From positions 62,001 to 126,000 of the forward strand of contig NZ_LQIX01000001.1 of the NCBI RefSeq assembly GCF_001500045.1: a DNA stretch of 64,000 nt, given 5' to 3'. Positions 51,478 to 62,795 of the stretch are shown here, one piece after another. The notes beneath the pieces were generated by a model. The model was not told the origin of the DNA, ran no database searches, and saw nothing but the letters and a program-made list of their open reading frames with translations. The stretch's first letter is position 1; every line of letters begins with the position of its first letter. A program made the translations under genes and the position numbers. Source of the DNA: Mycobacterium sp. GA-1199 (lineage in GTDB: Bacteria; Actinomycetota; Actinomycetes; Mycobacteriales; Mycobacteriaceae).

Positions 51478-52338
51478 TCAGTCCTGGCCGCGCAGCCGCA
51501 CCATGCGGATGGTGCTGCTCTCGTCGAGTTCGACCAGGTCGGTGTGCGAGCGCAAGAAGTCGCTGAACGACTTGAACCCGAGGGACTTCTCCGAGAACGA
51601 CGGGTCCATGCGCCGCATCTGAGCTTTGACCGCCGAGTTGTGCAGCCAGTCGGAGTCGTCCTTGCCGTGCGCGATGCGCAGCGCCCGTTCCAACAGCGCG
51701 GTCGCGGCGGCCTGCGGGTCGGGCTGTTCCGGTTCCTGTTCGGCGTCGGCCTTGGTGCGGCGCCGCTTCGGCGCTTCCGACTTCACCGCCGGAACGCCGG
51801 GCAGCGCGTCGTAGGAGACGTATTCGTCGCAGGCGGCGGTGAGCGAGCGGCTGATCGATCCGGTGATGCCGATGCCGACGACATAGCGCCCGAGGCGTTT
51901 GCACCGCTGTGCGAGCGGGATGTAGTCGGAGTCGCCGGCGACGATGACGACGTGGGTCAGGTCGGGCAGCCGGAACATGTCCTCGACGGTGTCGACCGCG
52001 AGTCGGATGTCGGCCCCGTTCTTGCTGTATGCGGCGGCCGGGAACAGCTGGACCAGGTCGACCGCGCGTCCGACGAGCTGATCGCGGTAGTCGGCGTTGA
52101 CGTCGGTCGACCAGTCGGCGTACGCCTTGGTCAGTACCAGCGTGCCGAACGACGACGCGTAGTCGATGATCGCGCCGACGTCCACGGTCGCTTGCGTCAG
52201 CCGGCCCGGGTTCTTGTGAAAACCCGCGGCCTTGTCGCGCTGGAACGAGTTGCGCCCGTGGATCTGGTCATACCGAGAGATCACAATGTTGTCGAAGTCG
52301 AGGTACACCGCCACACGGGTTGCGCCGGGTTCGGTCAC
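51478..52338 (-). CDS. NYN-domain ribonuclease-like protein with C-terminal LOTUS (OST-HTH) domain
   Basis: 286 aa. The NYN (PIN-like) domain has acidic residues at VAVYLDFDNIVISRYD, GADIRLAVDTVEDM and VVIVAGDSDYIPLAQRC, the metal site of RNA-cleaving NYN/LabA proteins. A basic linker (EAPKRRRTKADAEQ) precedes a C-terminal OST-HTH/LOTUS region (GFKSFSDFLRSHTDLVEL). Probably RNA-binding or cleaving. It is divergent from the tRNA-Thr promoter. Confidence 0.85.
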   Translation of the reverse strand: MTEPGATRVAVYLDFDNIVISRYDQIHGRNSFQRDKAAGFHKNPGRLTQATVDVGAIIDYASSFGTLVLTKAYADWSTDVNADYRDQLVGRAVDLVQLFPAAAYSKNGADIRLAVDTVEDMFRLPDLTHVVIVAGDSDYIPLAQRCKRLGRYVVGIGITGSISRSLTAACDEYVSYDALPGVPAVKSEAPKRRRTKADAEQEPEQPDPQAAATALLERALRIAHGKDDSDWLHNSAVKAQMRRMDPSFSEKSLGFKSFSDFLRSHTDLVELDESSTIRMVRLRGQD

Positions 52339-52398
52339 TGTTCTGTCCTATCATTCGGCGACTAGAGTCGAACAGTAACGGTTGCGGTGATCAGCGGT

Positions 52399-52428
52399 TT
52401 GGCGCGGCAATCGGCGAGACTGTACCCT
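52399..52428 (+). promoter_or_regulatory. Promoter of the thrT-metT-rpmG-had unit
   Basis: A -35-like TTGGCG (52399-52404) and -10 TACCCT (52423-52428), 18 bp apart, stand 44 bp before tRNA-Thr, as expected for a stable-RNA promoter. Confidence 0.6.
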
Positions 52429-52471
52429 CTTTAAGGCTCGCGCCGCGGTGCGCGAACCCCGAAGCAGGCAG

Positions 52472-52544
52472 GCCCCCTTAGCTCAGTCGGCAGAGCGTTT
52501 CCATGGTAAGGAAAAGGTCAACGGTTCGATTCCGTTAGGGGGCT
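52472..52544 (+). tRNA. thrT: tRNA-Thr (GGT)
   Basis: 73 nt cloverleaf: acceptor GCCCCCT / AGGGGGC with discriminator T, D-loop GCTCAGTCGGCAGAGC, anticodon GGT in ATGGTAA, and T-loop GGTTCGATTCC. No CCA is encoded in the sequence. Confidence 0.98.
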
Positions 52545-52577
52545 CGGTGAGCGGGCGGACCTCCGCCCGGATCCCGG

Positions 52578-52651
52578 GGCGGTGTAGCTCAGCTGGTTAG
52601 AGCGCACGACTCATAATCGTGAGGTCGGGGGATCGAGCCCCCCCACCGCTA
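52578..52651 (+). tRNA. metT: tRNA-Met (CAT)
   Basis: 74 nt cloverleaf: acceptor GGCGGTG / CACCGCT, discriminator A, D-loop GCTCAGCTGGTTAGAGC, and anticodon CAT in CTCATAA. Elongator rather than initiator form, since the first acceptor pair is G-U and the three GC pairs of initiator tRNA are absent. Confidence 0.97.
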
Positions 52652-52688
52652 CAGGCAACATCGAACGCGTAAACGAAGGACGAAGAAC

Positions 52689-52856
52689 GTGGCCTCCAGT
52701 ACCGACGTACGGCCGAAGATCACTTTGGCTTGCGAGGTGTGCAAGCACCGCAACTACATCACCAAGAAGAACCGCCGCAACGACCCGGACCGGCTCGAGA
52801 TCAAGAAGTTCTGCCCGAACTGCGGCAAGCATCAGCCGCATAAGGAATCGCGCTGA
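52689..52856 (+). CDS. rpmG: 50S ribosomal protein L33 (zinc-ribbon form)
   Basis: 55 aa from a GTG. CEVC and CPNC pairs make this the zinc-binding L33 (RpmG2 type, as Rv0634B). Core [20 protein letters not shown] is diagnostic. It follows the tRNA-Met and precedes hadA by 49 bp. Confidence 0.97.
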   Translation: MASSTDVRPKITLACEVCKHRNYITKKNRRNDPDRLEIKKFCPNCGKHQPHKESR

Positions 52857-52905
52857 GACGAGTCGGCCCGCAGGCGTCGCCCGGGTGCTAGGTAGGTCAC
52901 CAACT

Positions 52906-53382
52906 GTGTCGTTGTCCGAGCGGATCGTCGGGATGCAATACCGGTACCCCGACCACTACGTCGTCGGCCGCGAGAAGGTTCGCGAGTACGCGGTCGCGGT
53001 GAAGAACGACCATCCCGTGTTCTTCGATGAGGACGTCGCGACCGGACTCGGCCACAAGGCGCTGCCCGCACCGCTGACGTTCATGAGCGTCCTCGGGTAC
53101 ATGGCGCAGGTATCGTTTTTCGAGCACGCAGGCGTCGGGATCAAAGACGCCAAGATCGTGCAGGTCGACCAGGTCGTCAAGTACCACAAGCCGATCTTCG
53201 CGGGTGACAAGCTTTACTGCGAGGTGCAGGTGGACGCCGTGCGGCAGGCGCACGGCACCGACATCGTCGTGTTGAAGAACATCGTCACCAACCAAGCCGG
53301 TGACGTGGTGCAGGAGACGTTCACGACCCTGGCGGGTCGGACGGGTGATGGAGAAGAGGGTTTTTCAGATGCCACTGCGTGA
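52906..53382 (+). CDS. hadA: (3R)-hydroxyacyl-ACP dehydratase subunit HadA
   Basis: 158 aa from GTG 52906 (VSLSERIVGMQYRYPDHYVV), which aligns with HadA of M. tuberculosis. Hot-dog fold, lacking its own catalytic His/Asp; it carries the substrate-recognising face. Pairs with HadB to dehydrate hydroxyacyl-ACP in FAS-II elongation of mycolic acid precursors. Overlaps hadB by 14 bp. Confidence 0.96.
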   Translation: MSLSERIVGMQYRYPDHYVVGREKVREYAVAVKNDHPVFFDEDVATGLGHKALPAPLTFMSVLGYMAQVSFFEHAGVGIKDAKIVQVDQVVKYHKPIFAGDKLYCEVQVDAVRQAHGTDIVVLKNIVTNQAGDVVQETFTTLAGRTGDGEEGFSDATA

Positions 53383-53797
53383 GTTCGCCTCGGTGAAGAA
53401 GGGTGACGAGCTTCCCGAGAAGGTGATTCCGCTGACGCGGCAGGACCTCGTCAACTACGCCGGGGTGTCGGGTGACCTCAACCCGATTCACTGGGACGAC
53501 GACATCGCCAAGCAGGTCGGCCTGGACACCGCGATCGCGCACGGCATGCTCACCATGGGCCTGGGAGGCGGATACGTCACCGAGTGGGTCGGCGACCCGG
53601 CGGCGGTCACCGAGTACAACGTGCGGTTCACCGCTGTGGTGCCGGTGCCCAACGACGGCATCGGGGCGGAGATCGTCTTCAACGGACGCGTGAAATCCGT
53701 TGAACCCGAGACGAAATCGGTAACCATCGCGCTCTCGGCCACCACCGGGGGCAAGAAGATCTTCGGCCGCGCGGTGGCCGTCGCGAAGCTGGCGTAG
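53369..53797 (+). CDS. hadB: (3R)-hydroxyacyl-ACP dehydratase subunit HadB
   Basis: 142 aa, the usual length. Catalytic hydratase-2 motif in VSGDLNPIHWDDD (Asp and His) and HGMLTMGLGGGYV. It forms the active HadAB and HadBC dimers for early and late FAS-II steps. Its start lies inside hadA; hadC follows after 2 bp. Confidence 0.97.
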   Translation: MPLREFASVKKGDELPEKVIPLTRQDLVNYAGVSGDLNPIHWDDDIAKQVGLDTAIAHGMLTMGLGGGYVTEWVGDPAAVTEYNVRFTAVVPVPNDGIGAEIVFNGRVKSVEPETKSVTIALSATTGGKKIFGRAVAVAKLA

Positions 53798-53799
53798 CC

Positions 53800-54366
53800 G
53801 TGGCACTCAAAATCGATATCAAGGGAATGGTCTGGAAGTACCCCGAGCCCTATGTCGTGGGACATGAGCAGATCCGCCAGTACGCGAACGCCGTCAAGGC
53901 CCATGATCCGCAGAGCCACAGCCTGGAGGCAGCCCGGGCCTCGGGCCACGATGCGCTGATCGCGCCCCCGACGTTCATGTCGATCTTCGCGGTCATGATC
54001 CAGCGGCATTTCTTCCAGCACAACGATGTCGGCTTCGAGACCATGCAGATCGTGCAGGTCGACCAGAAATTCAAGTTCCATCGACCGATCAAGGTCGGTG
54101 ACGAACTGACCGGCACGATGGAAATCCTGACCGTTGACGAACGGTTCGGCGCCGACATCGTCACCACCCGCAACAAGCTGGTGGACCAACACGGCGAGCT
54201 CGTGATGGAATCGTTCACCACGCTGATGGGCCACGAGGGCGACAACTCGATCTCGGCCGGCTGGGATCCGGAGACCGGACAGGTCGTGCGCAAGCCCGTC
54301 GTCCACGATCCCGCCGAGGATCCCGATGGCGGCGATACCGTGAACGGCGAGGCGTCTGTCGGCTGA
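53800..54366 (+). CDS. hadC: (3R)-hydroxyacyl-ACP dehydratase subunit HadC
   Basis: 188 aa from a GTG, about 20 residues longer than HadC of M. tuberculosis because of an acidic tail (DPAEDPDGGDTVNGEASVG). Hot-dog fold with KYPEPYVVGHEQIRQYANA and PTFMSIFAVMIQRHFFQHND. Pairs with HadB for elongation of longer mero-mycolate chains. Confidence 0.96.
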   Translation: MALKIDIKGMVWKYPEPYVVGHEQIRQYANAVKAHDPQSHSLEAARASGHDALIAPPTFMSIFAVMIQRHFFQHNDVGFETMQIVQVDQKFKFHRPIKVGDELTGTMEILTVDERFGADIVTTRNKLVDQHGELVMESFTTLMGHEGDNSISAGWDPETGQVVRKPVVHDPAEDPDGGDTVNGEASVG

Positions 54367-54407
54367 TCGGCTCGCCGGTGGATTAGTAACTCGGACGGGT
54401 GGCGCGC

Positions 54408-54413
54408 TACACT
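54408..54413 (+). promoter_or_regulatory. -10 box for tRNA-Trp / secE region
   Basis: TACACT, a good mycobacterial TANNNT -10, stands 118 bp before tRNA-Trp. The -35 is unclear. Confidence 0.4.
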
Positions 54414-54530
54414 CGGTCCTCGGGGTTTTCCCAGTCCAGCGCGCTGTCCGTCGGTTTGAAGATCGACCGATCGGGGAGCGCGCGAATTGTGTGAGCCCCG
54501 AACGGGTGGCCTCTCGCAGTGCCACTCTGA

Positions 54531-54603
<73 letters not shown>

Positions 54604-54679
54604 CTCAACTGAATACTCGACAAGTGTGGACACTGGAAGGTGACCCACAAGACCAGATGACCAGACAAGGGAGCATGCG

Positions 54680-55093
54680 GTGAGCGACGAGCACGACGAT
54701 GCCGGCTCCGACACCGAGAACGGCCGCGGCGCCGTCGTGACCCGACCCACCCGACCGTCGGGCAAGCGGACCCGTCGGGCAGCCGCCGGCGAAGACGCCA
54801 GCGAAGCCGTCGACCTGTCCACCGGCACCGCAGCCTCACCCACCAAGAACGGGTCGGGCACCGCGAAGAAGGCCGCCAAGAAGCGCGCCGACGGACCGTC
54901 GCGGAACCCGTTCCTGTTCGTCTGGAACTACCTGAAGCAGGTCGTGGCCGAGCTGCGCAAGGTGATCTGGCCGAACCGCAAGCAGATGGCCACCTACACC
55001 GGCGTGGTGCTGCTGTTCCTGGCCTTCATGTTGGCGATGATCGGCGGCGTCGACTTCGGCCTTGCCAAGCTGGTCTCGTTGGTGTTCGGCTGA
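54680..55093 (+). CDS. secE: Preprotein translocase subunit SecE
   Basis: 137 aa from a GTG. The first 75 residues are a charged, low-complexity extension; the SecE core ([20 protein letters not shown]) and one TM helix (about 108-130) form the C-terminus. Essential for SecYEG. Precedes nusG by 42 bp. Confidence 0.96.
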   Translation: MSDEHDDAGSDTENGRGAVVTRPTRPSGKRTRRAAAGEDASEAVDLSTGTAASPTKNGSGTAKKAAKKRADGPSRNPFLFVWNYLKQVVAELRKVIWPNRKQMATYTGVVLLFLAFMLAMIGGVDFGLAKLVSLVFG

Positions 55094-55132
55094 CCAGTAC
55101 GCGCGACGGATGAGAACTTTCGAGAGGACTGA

Positions 55133-55960
<828 letters not shown>

Positions 55961-56044
55961 CTGCGATCTGCGTGCGTTGAGGAGCGCTGAGCGCTCGAAA
56001 GCGAACACAAATCGCTGAGTAACGAGAGAGGAAACACCACACCC

Positions 56045-56473
56045 ATGGCCCCGAAGAAGAAAGTCGTCGGGCTGATCAAGCTGCAGATTCAGGCCGGGCA
56101 GGCCAACCCCGCCCCGCCGGTCGGTCCGGCGCTCGGCCAGCACGGCGTCAACATCATGGAGTTCTGCAAGGCGTACAACGCCGCGACGGAGAACCAGCGC
56201 GGCAACGTCATCCCCGTGGAGATCACCGTCTACGAGGACCGCAGCTTCACCTTCAATCTCAAGACACCGCCCGCGGCCAAGCTGCTGCTGAAGGCCGCCG
56301 GTGTGCAGAAGGGCTCGGGCGAGCCGCACAAGACCAAGGTCGCCAAGGTGTCCTGGGATCAGGTGCGCGAGATCGCCGAGACCAAGAAGGATGACCTGAA
56401 CGCCAACGACATCGATCAGGCCGCCAAGATCATCGCCGGCACCGCCCGGTCGATGGGGATCACGGTCGAATAG
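56045..56473 (+). CDS. rplK: 50S ribosomal protein L11
   Basis: 142 aa. [19 protein letters not shown] at the start with the flexible Pro-rich hinge and the C-terminal rRNA-binding domain. It binds the GTPase centre and is the site of thiostrepton action. Confidence 0.98.
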   Translation: MAPKKKVVGLIKLQIQAGQANPAPPVGPALGQHGVNIMEFCKAYNAATENQRGNVIPVEITVYEDRSFTFNLKTPPAAKLLLKAAGVQKGSGEPHKTKVAKVSWDQVREIAETKKDDLNANDIDQAAKIIAGTARSMGITVE

Positions 56474-56573
56474 CTCGACCGATCCTCGTGGGAGGGCCAG
56501 CTGCGGCCCGGCGATGAGCGCTCACGCGAAGAGCGTTCATCACAGACCACAACTCAGCAACTAGGAGAAACCA

Positions 56574-57281
56574 ATGAGCAAGACGAGCAAGGCATACCGC
56601 GAAGCCGCCGAGAAGGTGGACCGCAGCCGGCTGTACACGCCGCTGGAGGCGGCGAAGCTGGCCAAGGAGACGGGATCGAAGAAGCAGGACGCGACCGTCG
56701 AGGTGGCGATCAGGCTGGGCGTCGACCCGCGGAAGGCCGATCAGATGGTGCGCGGCACCGTCAACCTGCCGAACGGCACCGGTAAGACCGCCCGCGTTGT
56801 GGTGTTCGCGGTCGGTGACAAGGCCGAGGCCGCGGAGGCCGCGGGCGCCGACGCCGTCGGCAGCGACGACCTGATCGAGCGGATCCAGGGCGGTTGGCTG
56901 GACTTCGACGCGGCGATCGCGACGCCCGACCAGATGGCCAAGGTCGGCCGCATCGCGCGCATCCTCGGCCCGCGTGGCTTGATGCCGAACCCGAAGACCG
57001 GCACCGTGACGCCAGACGTGGCGAAGGCCGTGTCCGACATCAAGGGCGGCAAGATCAATTTCCGGGTCGACAAGCAGGCCAACCTGCACTTCGTGATCGG
57101 TAAGGCCTCGTTCGACGAGAAGGCACTGGCGGAGAACTATGGCGCCGCGATCGACGAGATCCTGCGGGCCAAGCCGTCGTCGTCGAAGGGCCGTTACCTC
57201 AAGAAGATTGTCATCTCGACCACGACCGGTCCGGGCATACCGGTCGATCCGTCGGTGACGCGCAACTTCGCCGAGGCCTGA
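56574..57281 (+). CDS. rplA: 50S ribosomal protein L1
   Basis: 235 aa. [20 protein letters not shown] near the start and the [20 protein letters not shown] signature. Last gene of the conserved block; the next genes are unlike those following rplA in M. tuberculosis, so synteny breaks here. Confidence 0.98.
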   Translation: MSKTSKAYREAAEKVDRSRLYTPLEAAKLAKETGSKKQDATVEVAIRLGVDPRKADQMVRGTVNLPNGTGKTARVVVFAVGDKAEAAEAAGADAVGSDDLIERIQGGWLDFDAAIATPDQMAKVGRIARILGPRGLMPNPKTGTVTPDVAKAVSDIKGGKINFRVDKQANLHFVIGKASFDEKALAENYGAAIDEILRAKPSSSKGRYLKKIVISTTTGPGIPVDPSVTRNFAEA

Positions 57282-57625
57282 ACGTAGGAGCCCAGGAAAG
57301 ATTTGCGGCAGTCCTCGGCGAGGGGCGCGGTCGCGCCCGAGCCGGGGTCCTCGGGCGGCCGCTGAGCGGGGCGAGGCCGTAGCTGGCGGACGGTCTGCGG
57401 ACAGTAGTGCGCAGATCTAGTCTGCAGCCGGGCTGGTCCAGCTTCGCGCTTCAGGATCTGTCCCTGCGGTGATTGAGGCTGGTGGGACGCGAGTTAAGCC
57501 GAGTCCGAGTCACCGACCATCCGGTTGCCGACTCGTTCCGCGCACAGGCGTCAATCGGAAGAACTCCTGCTGCGAAGTTCGCTGTTTGGGCATGGCAGCC
57601 GTCGAATCTGTGTGAAAGTTGACCC
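57282..57625. other. 344-bp spacer at the synteny break after rplA
   Basis: No supported gene. A compact hairpin GGGCGC-GGTC-GCGCCC (about 57323-57338, GC-rich, no T-tract) could be the terminator of the rplK-rplA unit. The rest is ordinary GC-rich sequence, and no tRNA fragment or insertion-sequence end is seen. Confidence 0.5.
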
Positions 57626-59416
57626 ATGCGTAAGTGCATTCGGGTCATCGTTTTCTCTTTGCTGGGCTTGCTGAGCACCGCCATGCTCGGTGCCCTGACC
57701 GCCTTGATGGCGGCGGTGAGTCTGGCGGCCACCGCGCTGATCGTGCCGGGCACCGGAACACCGAACGCGAACGTGGTCGGGGACTACCGGGAGAACTTCC
57801 GCGATTACTACATGCAAGACACTCCGTGCACCGACGACACCAACTGCGCACCCAACAACACGGGCAATCCCGCGAACGAAGGCATGCTCGGCATCAACTA
57901 TCCCGCAACGTTCTGGCCGATTCCGTTGCCCGGCTGGTGTCCGAACCTGTCATGCGACAAATTCGACGTATCAGTGGGTAAGGGCGCCGACAATCTCGAG
58001 GCCGCGCTTCAGGCCCTGCAAAACCTCGGATATGAGGGCGACATCGTGATTGCCGGCTACTCTCAGGGTGCCCGCGTCGCCACCATCCAGAAGTACAACA
58101 TGGTCAACGGCGCGTTCCCGGACCTGGCGGACCAGGTGTCGTTCGTGTTCATCGGCAACCCGAACCGTCCCAACGGCGGCATCCTGTCGCGGTTCGCCTT
58201 TTTACGGCACATCCCGATTCTCGACGTAACGACTGGTCAACCCACTCCCACCGGACTGCCTGACTATCCGAGAGACTTCCCCACCGAAGACTGGGCAATA
58301 CGGTGGGAGGGCATCGCGGATTGGCCGCAGTATCTGTTCAATCCGCTGGCGGTGCTCAACTCGATCCTCGGTTTCACCTACGACCACGGCACCTACCTGG
58401 CGATCAACGAGGGCAGCGATCCCGGTGAACTCCCCGCCGGTTACGACGTCGACACCTGGCGGGAGATCACTTCGAATCCCGAGCTCTATCCCGGGATCGT
58501 CGATATTCAAACGTACGGCGACACCACTTATTACACCGTCACGCCGAAGGTGTTGCCGCTGGTGAGGCCGCTGCATTCGCTTCCGTTCATCGGCAAACCG
58601 ATCGCGGACCTCATCGAGCCCGCGCTGCGCGTGATCATCGAAGAGACCGGATACAACCGCGACATCCCGTTCGGCCAGTTCAGCCCGACCGGGCTGATCC
58701 CGTTCTTCAATCCGATCACGCTTGTTCTGAAGCTGATTCCGGCTATCTTCCAGGGCATCAACAACTTCCTCGCCAATTTCGGGCTGGCAACGGAGATCCC
58801 GCTTTCTCCCACGACGCCGGTGCCGGCGCCACCGCTGACGAACGCCCAGCAATCCGACGAGCCCGAACTGGCGAGGTTGATGAGCAACGATTTCGATGGG
58901 TCGACGACGGGCAAGCTGACGTTGGTCCAGGGCAATGGTGACGTCAAGCAGGAGCCGGCCGGTGACGGGCAGATGGTGGCCACCAACACCGGGACCGGCG
59001 GGGTTTTCACGCAGCCGGAAGGTACCGAGACACCGGTCGTCGAGAACGCAGACAAGCAGCAGGAGACCGTGGTCGAGCAGACCGATCCGGAGATCGCCGC
59101 GGGGGGCGGTTCAGAAGGGGCCCAGGTTAACGCGGACGGCACCGTCGTTGCGGTCGACAAGCTTGACGAAAGCAAGGATCCGGAGGAGAACACCAACCCG
59201 GCCCAGAACAGGGTCGACGCCAACGGTGGCAGCGTGTCGCTGAGCTTCTCGCCGGGCAACACCCCCGGAGGCGCGACGACTGGCGGCGAGGGCGCCGAAC
59301 CGTCCGAGAACCTCACGAAGAACCCGGAGCCGGCCGACGGCCCCGAGAATCCCGCGACCCCCGCGGGCGCCGACGGCTCGCAAGACGCGAAGGACTCGGC
59401 ACCGGCGGCGGCCTGA
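57626..59416 (+). CDS. PE-PPE-domain alpha/beta hydrolase with acidic low-complexity tail
   Basis: 596 aa. An N-terminal hydrophobic stretch (about 6-40) acts as signal or anchor. The PE-PPE domain begins [20 protein letters not shown] and holds the serine-hydrolase elbow [12 protein letters not shown] (about residue 148), with [11 protein letters not shown] and YDHGTYL following. Residues about 400-596 are a Gly/Glu/Pro-rich acidic tail. There is no PE or PPE N-terminal module. Relatives are secreted esterases or lipases. The tail suggests a cell-wall or surface location. Confidence 0.85.
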   Translation: MRKCIRVIVFSLLGLLSTAMLGALTALMAAVSLAATALIVPGTGTPNANVVGDYRENFRDYYMQDTPCTDDTNCAPNNTGNPANEGMLGINYPATFWPIPLPGWCPNLSCDKFDVSVGKGADNLEAALQALQNLGYEGDIVIAGYSQGARVATIQKYNMVNGAFPDLADQVSFVFIGNPNRPNGGILSRFAFLRHIPILDVTTGQPTPTGLPDYPRDFPTEDWAIRWEGIADWPQYLFNPLAVLNSILGFTYDHGTYLAINEGSDPGELPAGYDVDTWREITSNPELYPGIVDIQTYGDTTYYTVTPKVLPLVRPLHSLPFIGKPIADLIEPALRVIIEETGYNRDIPFGQFSPTGLIPFFNPITLVLKLIPAIFQGINNFLANFGLATEIPLSPTTPVPAPPLTNAQQSDEPELARLMSNDFDGSTTGKLTLVQGNGDVKQEPAGDGQMVATNTGTGGVFTQPEGTETPVVENADKQQETVVEQTDPEIAAGGGSEGAQVNADGTVVAVDKLDESKDPEENTNPAQNRVDANGGSVSLSFSPGNTPGGATTGGEGAEPSENLTKNPEPADGPENPATPAGADGSQDAKDSAPAAA

Positions 59417-59483
59417 CCCGGCGAGCTCACCCTCCGGACCAGTCTGCGCGAGCGCCAGTTCGCTGTGTGTCACGATTGGGCGC

Positions 59484-61351
<1,868 letters not shown>

Positions 61352-61364
61352 AGAAGGCCCATTT

Positions 61365-62792
61365 GTGACTGAGTTCGGTAAACCCCTGCGCGCCATCACG
61401 ACTCCCATACCGGGGCTGGTCGTGTGGGAACTGCCCGTACACGGAGACAACCGTGGATGGTTCAAAGAGAACTGGCAGCGCGAGAAGATGGTCGCGCTCG
61501 GTCTACCCGATTTCAAGCCGGTCCAGAACAACGTGTCGCTCAACGAGAGTGCGGGCACCACACGCGGGATTCATGCCGAGCCGTGGGACAAATTCATCTC
61601 CGTCGCGACCGGCCGGATCTTCGGGGCGTGGGTCGACCTGCGTGACGGCCCCACGTTCGGCGTCACCTTCACCACCGAAATCGACCCATCCAGAGCGGTT
61701 TTCGTACCTCACGGTGTCGGCAATGCGTTCCAGACCCTGGAGGACAGCACCGCCTATATCTACCTGGTGAACGATCACTACTCGCCCGATGCCCAGTACA
61801 CCTCGGTGAATCTGGCCGACGAGACAGTCGCCATCGAGTGGCCGATCCCACTGGAACGCGCGGAGCTGTCGGCGAAGGATCGTGAAAATCCCAGGCTAGC
61901 TGACGTCAAGCCCATCCCGCCACGCAAGACTCTGGTCCTCGGCGCCGGTGGTCAACTGGGTCGGGCGCTTCGCGAGGTGTTCGCCGACACTCCCAGCGTT
62001 GAATTCGCCGAACGCGCTGATATCGATCTCACTACCCCCGGTATCGAATCCGCGCGCCGCTGGCGCGAATACGAGACGATCATCAACGCCGCTGCCTTCA
62101 CGGGTGTGGACGCGGCCGAGACGCCCGAAGGTCGTGCGTCGGCGTGGTCCACCAATGTCGCCGGTGTCGCCGCCCTCGCACGTACCGCTGCCGACAACAA
62201 CATCACGCTGGTGCACATCTCCAGCGACTACGTCTTCGACGGCAACGCCTCCGAGGCCTACCGCGAGGACGATCCGGTGTCACCACTGAGTGTGTACGGC
62301 CAGACCAAGGCCGCCGGTGACCTCGTCGTGGCAACGGTCGACCGGCACTACATCGTCCGGACCTCATGGGTGATCGGAGACGGGAACAATTTCGTGCGCA
62401 CGATGCTCTCGCTCGCCGACCGTGGGGTCAACCCATCAGTAGTCAACGATCAACACGGCCGCCTGACGTTAACCTCCGAAATTGCGAGGGCAATAAGGTA
62501 TTTGATCGACACACGGGCGCCATACGGCACGTACAACGTCACCGGTTCCGGGCCCGTGAGCTCGTGGGCCGACGTCGCGAGGCGGACGTTCGAACTGGCC
62601 GGTCACGACCCGGGCCGGATCACCGATGTCACGACCGAGCAGTACTTCGCCGACACATCGAAACTCGTTGCGCCTCGGCCGGCTAACAGCGTCCTCGATC
62701 TCGCCAAGATCCAGTCGGCCGGTTTCGAGCCCGGAGACGCGGACGCGTCTCTGGTCAACTACGTTCGACGGGAGTCCTCAGGAAACTCCTGA
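61365..62792 (+). CDS. Bifunctional dTDP-4-dehydrorhamnose epimerase/reductase (RmlC-RmlD fusion)
   Basis: 475 aa. Residues 1-180 are an RmlC cupin with TTRGIHAEPWDKFISVATG (catalytic His and Lys) and LVNDHYSPDAQYTSVNLAD. Residues about 188-475 are an RmlD-type SDR with TLVLGAGGQLGRALREVFAD, VHISSDYVFDG and YGQTKAAGD (YxxxK). It carries out the 3,5-epimerisation and 4-reduction to dTDP-L-rhamnose in one chain, as seen in corynebacteria. M. tuberculosis has separate rmlC and rmlD, so this is a different organisation or a second locus. Confidence 0.9.
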   Translation: MTEFGKPLRAITTPIPGLVVWELPVHGDNRGWFKENWQREKMVALGLPDFKPVQNNVSLNESAGTTRGIHAEPWDKFISVATGRIFGAWVDLRDGPTFGVTFTTEIDPSRAVFVPHGVGNAFQTLEDSTAYIYLVNDHYSPDAQYTSVNLADETVAIEWPIPLERAELSAKDRENPRLADVKPIPPRKTLVLGAGGQLGRALREVFADTPSVEFAERADIDLTTPGIESARRWREYETIINAAAFTGVDAAETPEGRASAWSTNVAGVAALARTAADNNITLVHISSDYVFDGNASEAYREDDPVSPLSVYGQTKAAGDLVVATVDRHYIVRTSWVIGDGNNFVRTMLSLADRGVNPSVVNDQHGRLTLTSEIARAIRYLIDTRAPYGTYNVTGSGPVSSWADVARRTFELAGHDPGRITDVTTEQYFADTSKLVAPRPANSVLDLAKIQSAGFEPGDADASLVNYVRRESSGNS

Positions 62793-62795
62793 GGC

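Noticed and set aside
57451..57753. 100-aa minus-strand frame upstream of the PE-PPE gene
   Set aside because: It overlaps the start of the PE-PPE gene and has no recognisable fold or RBS.
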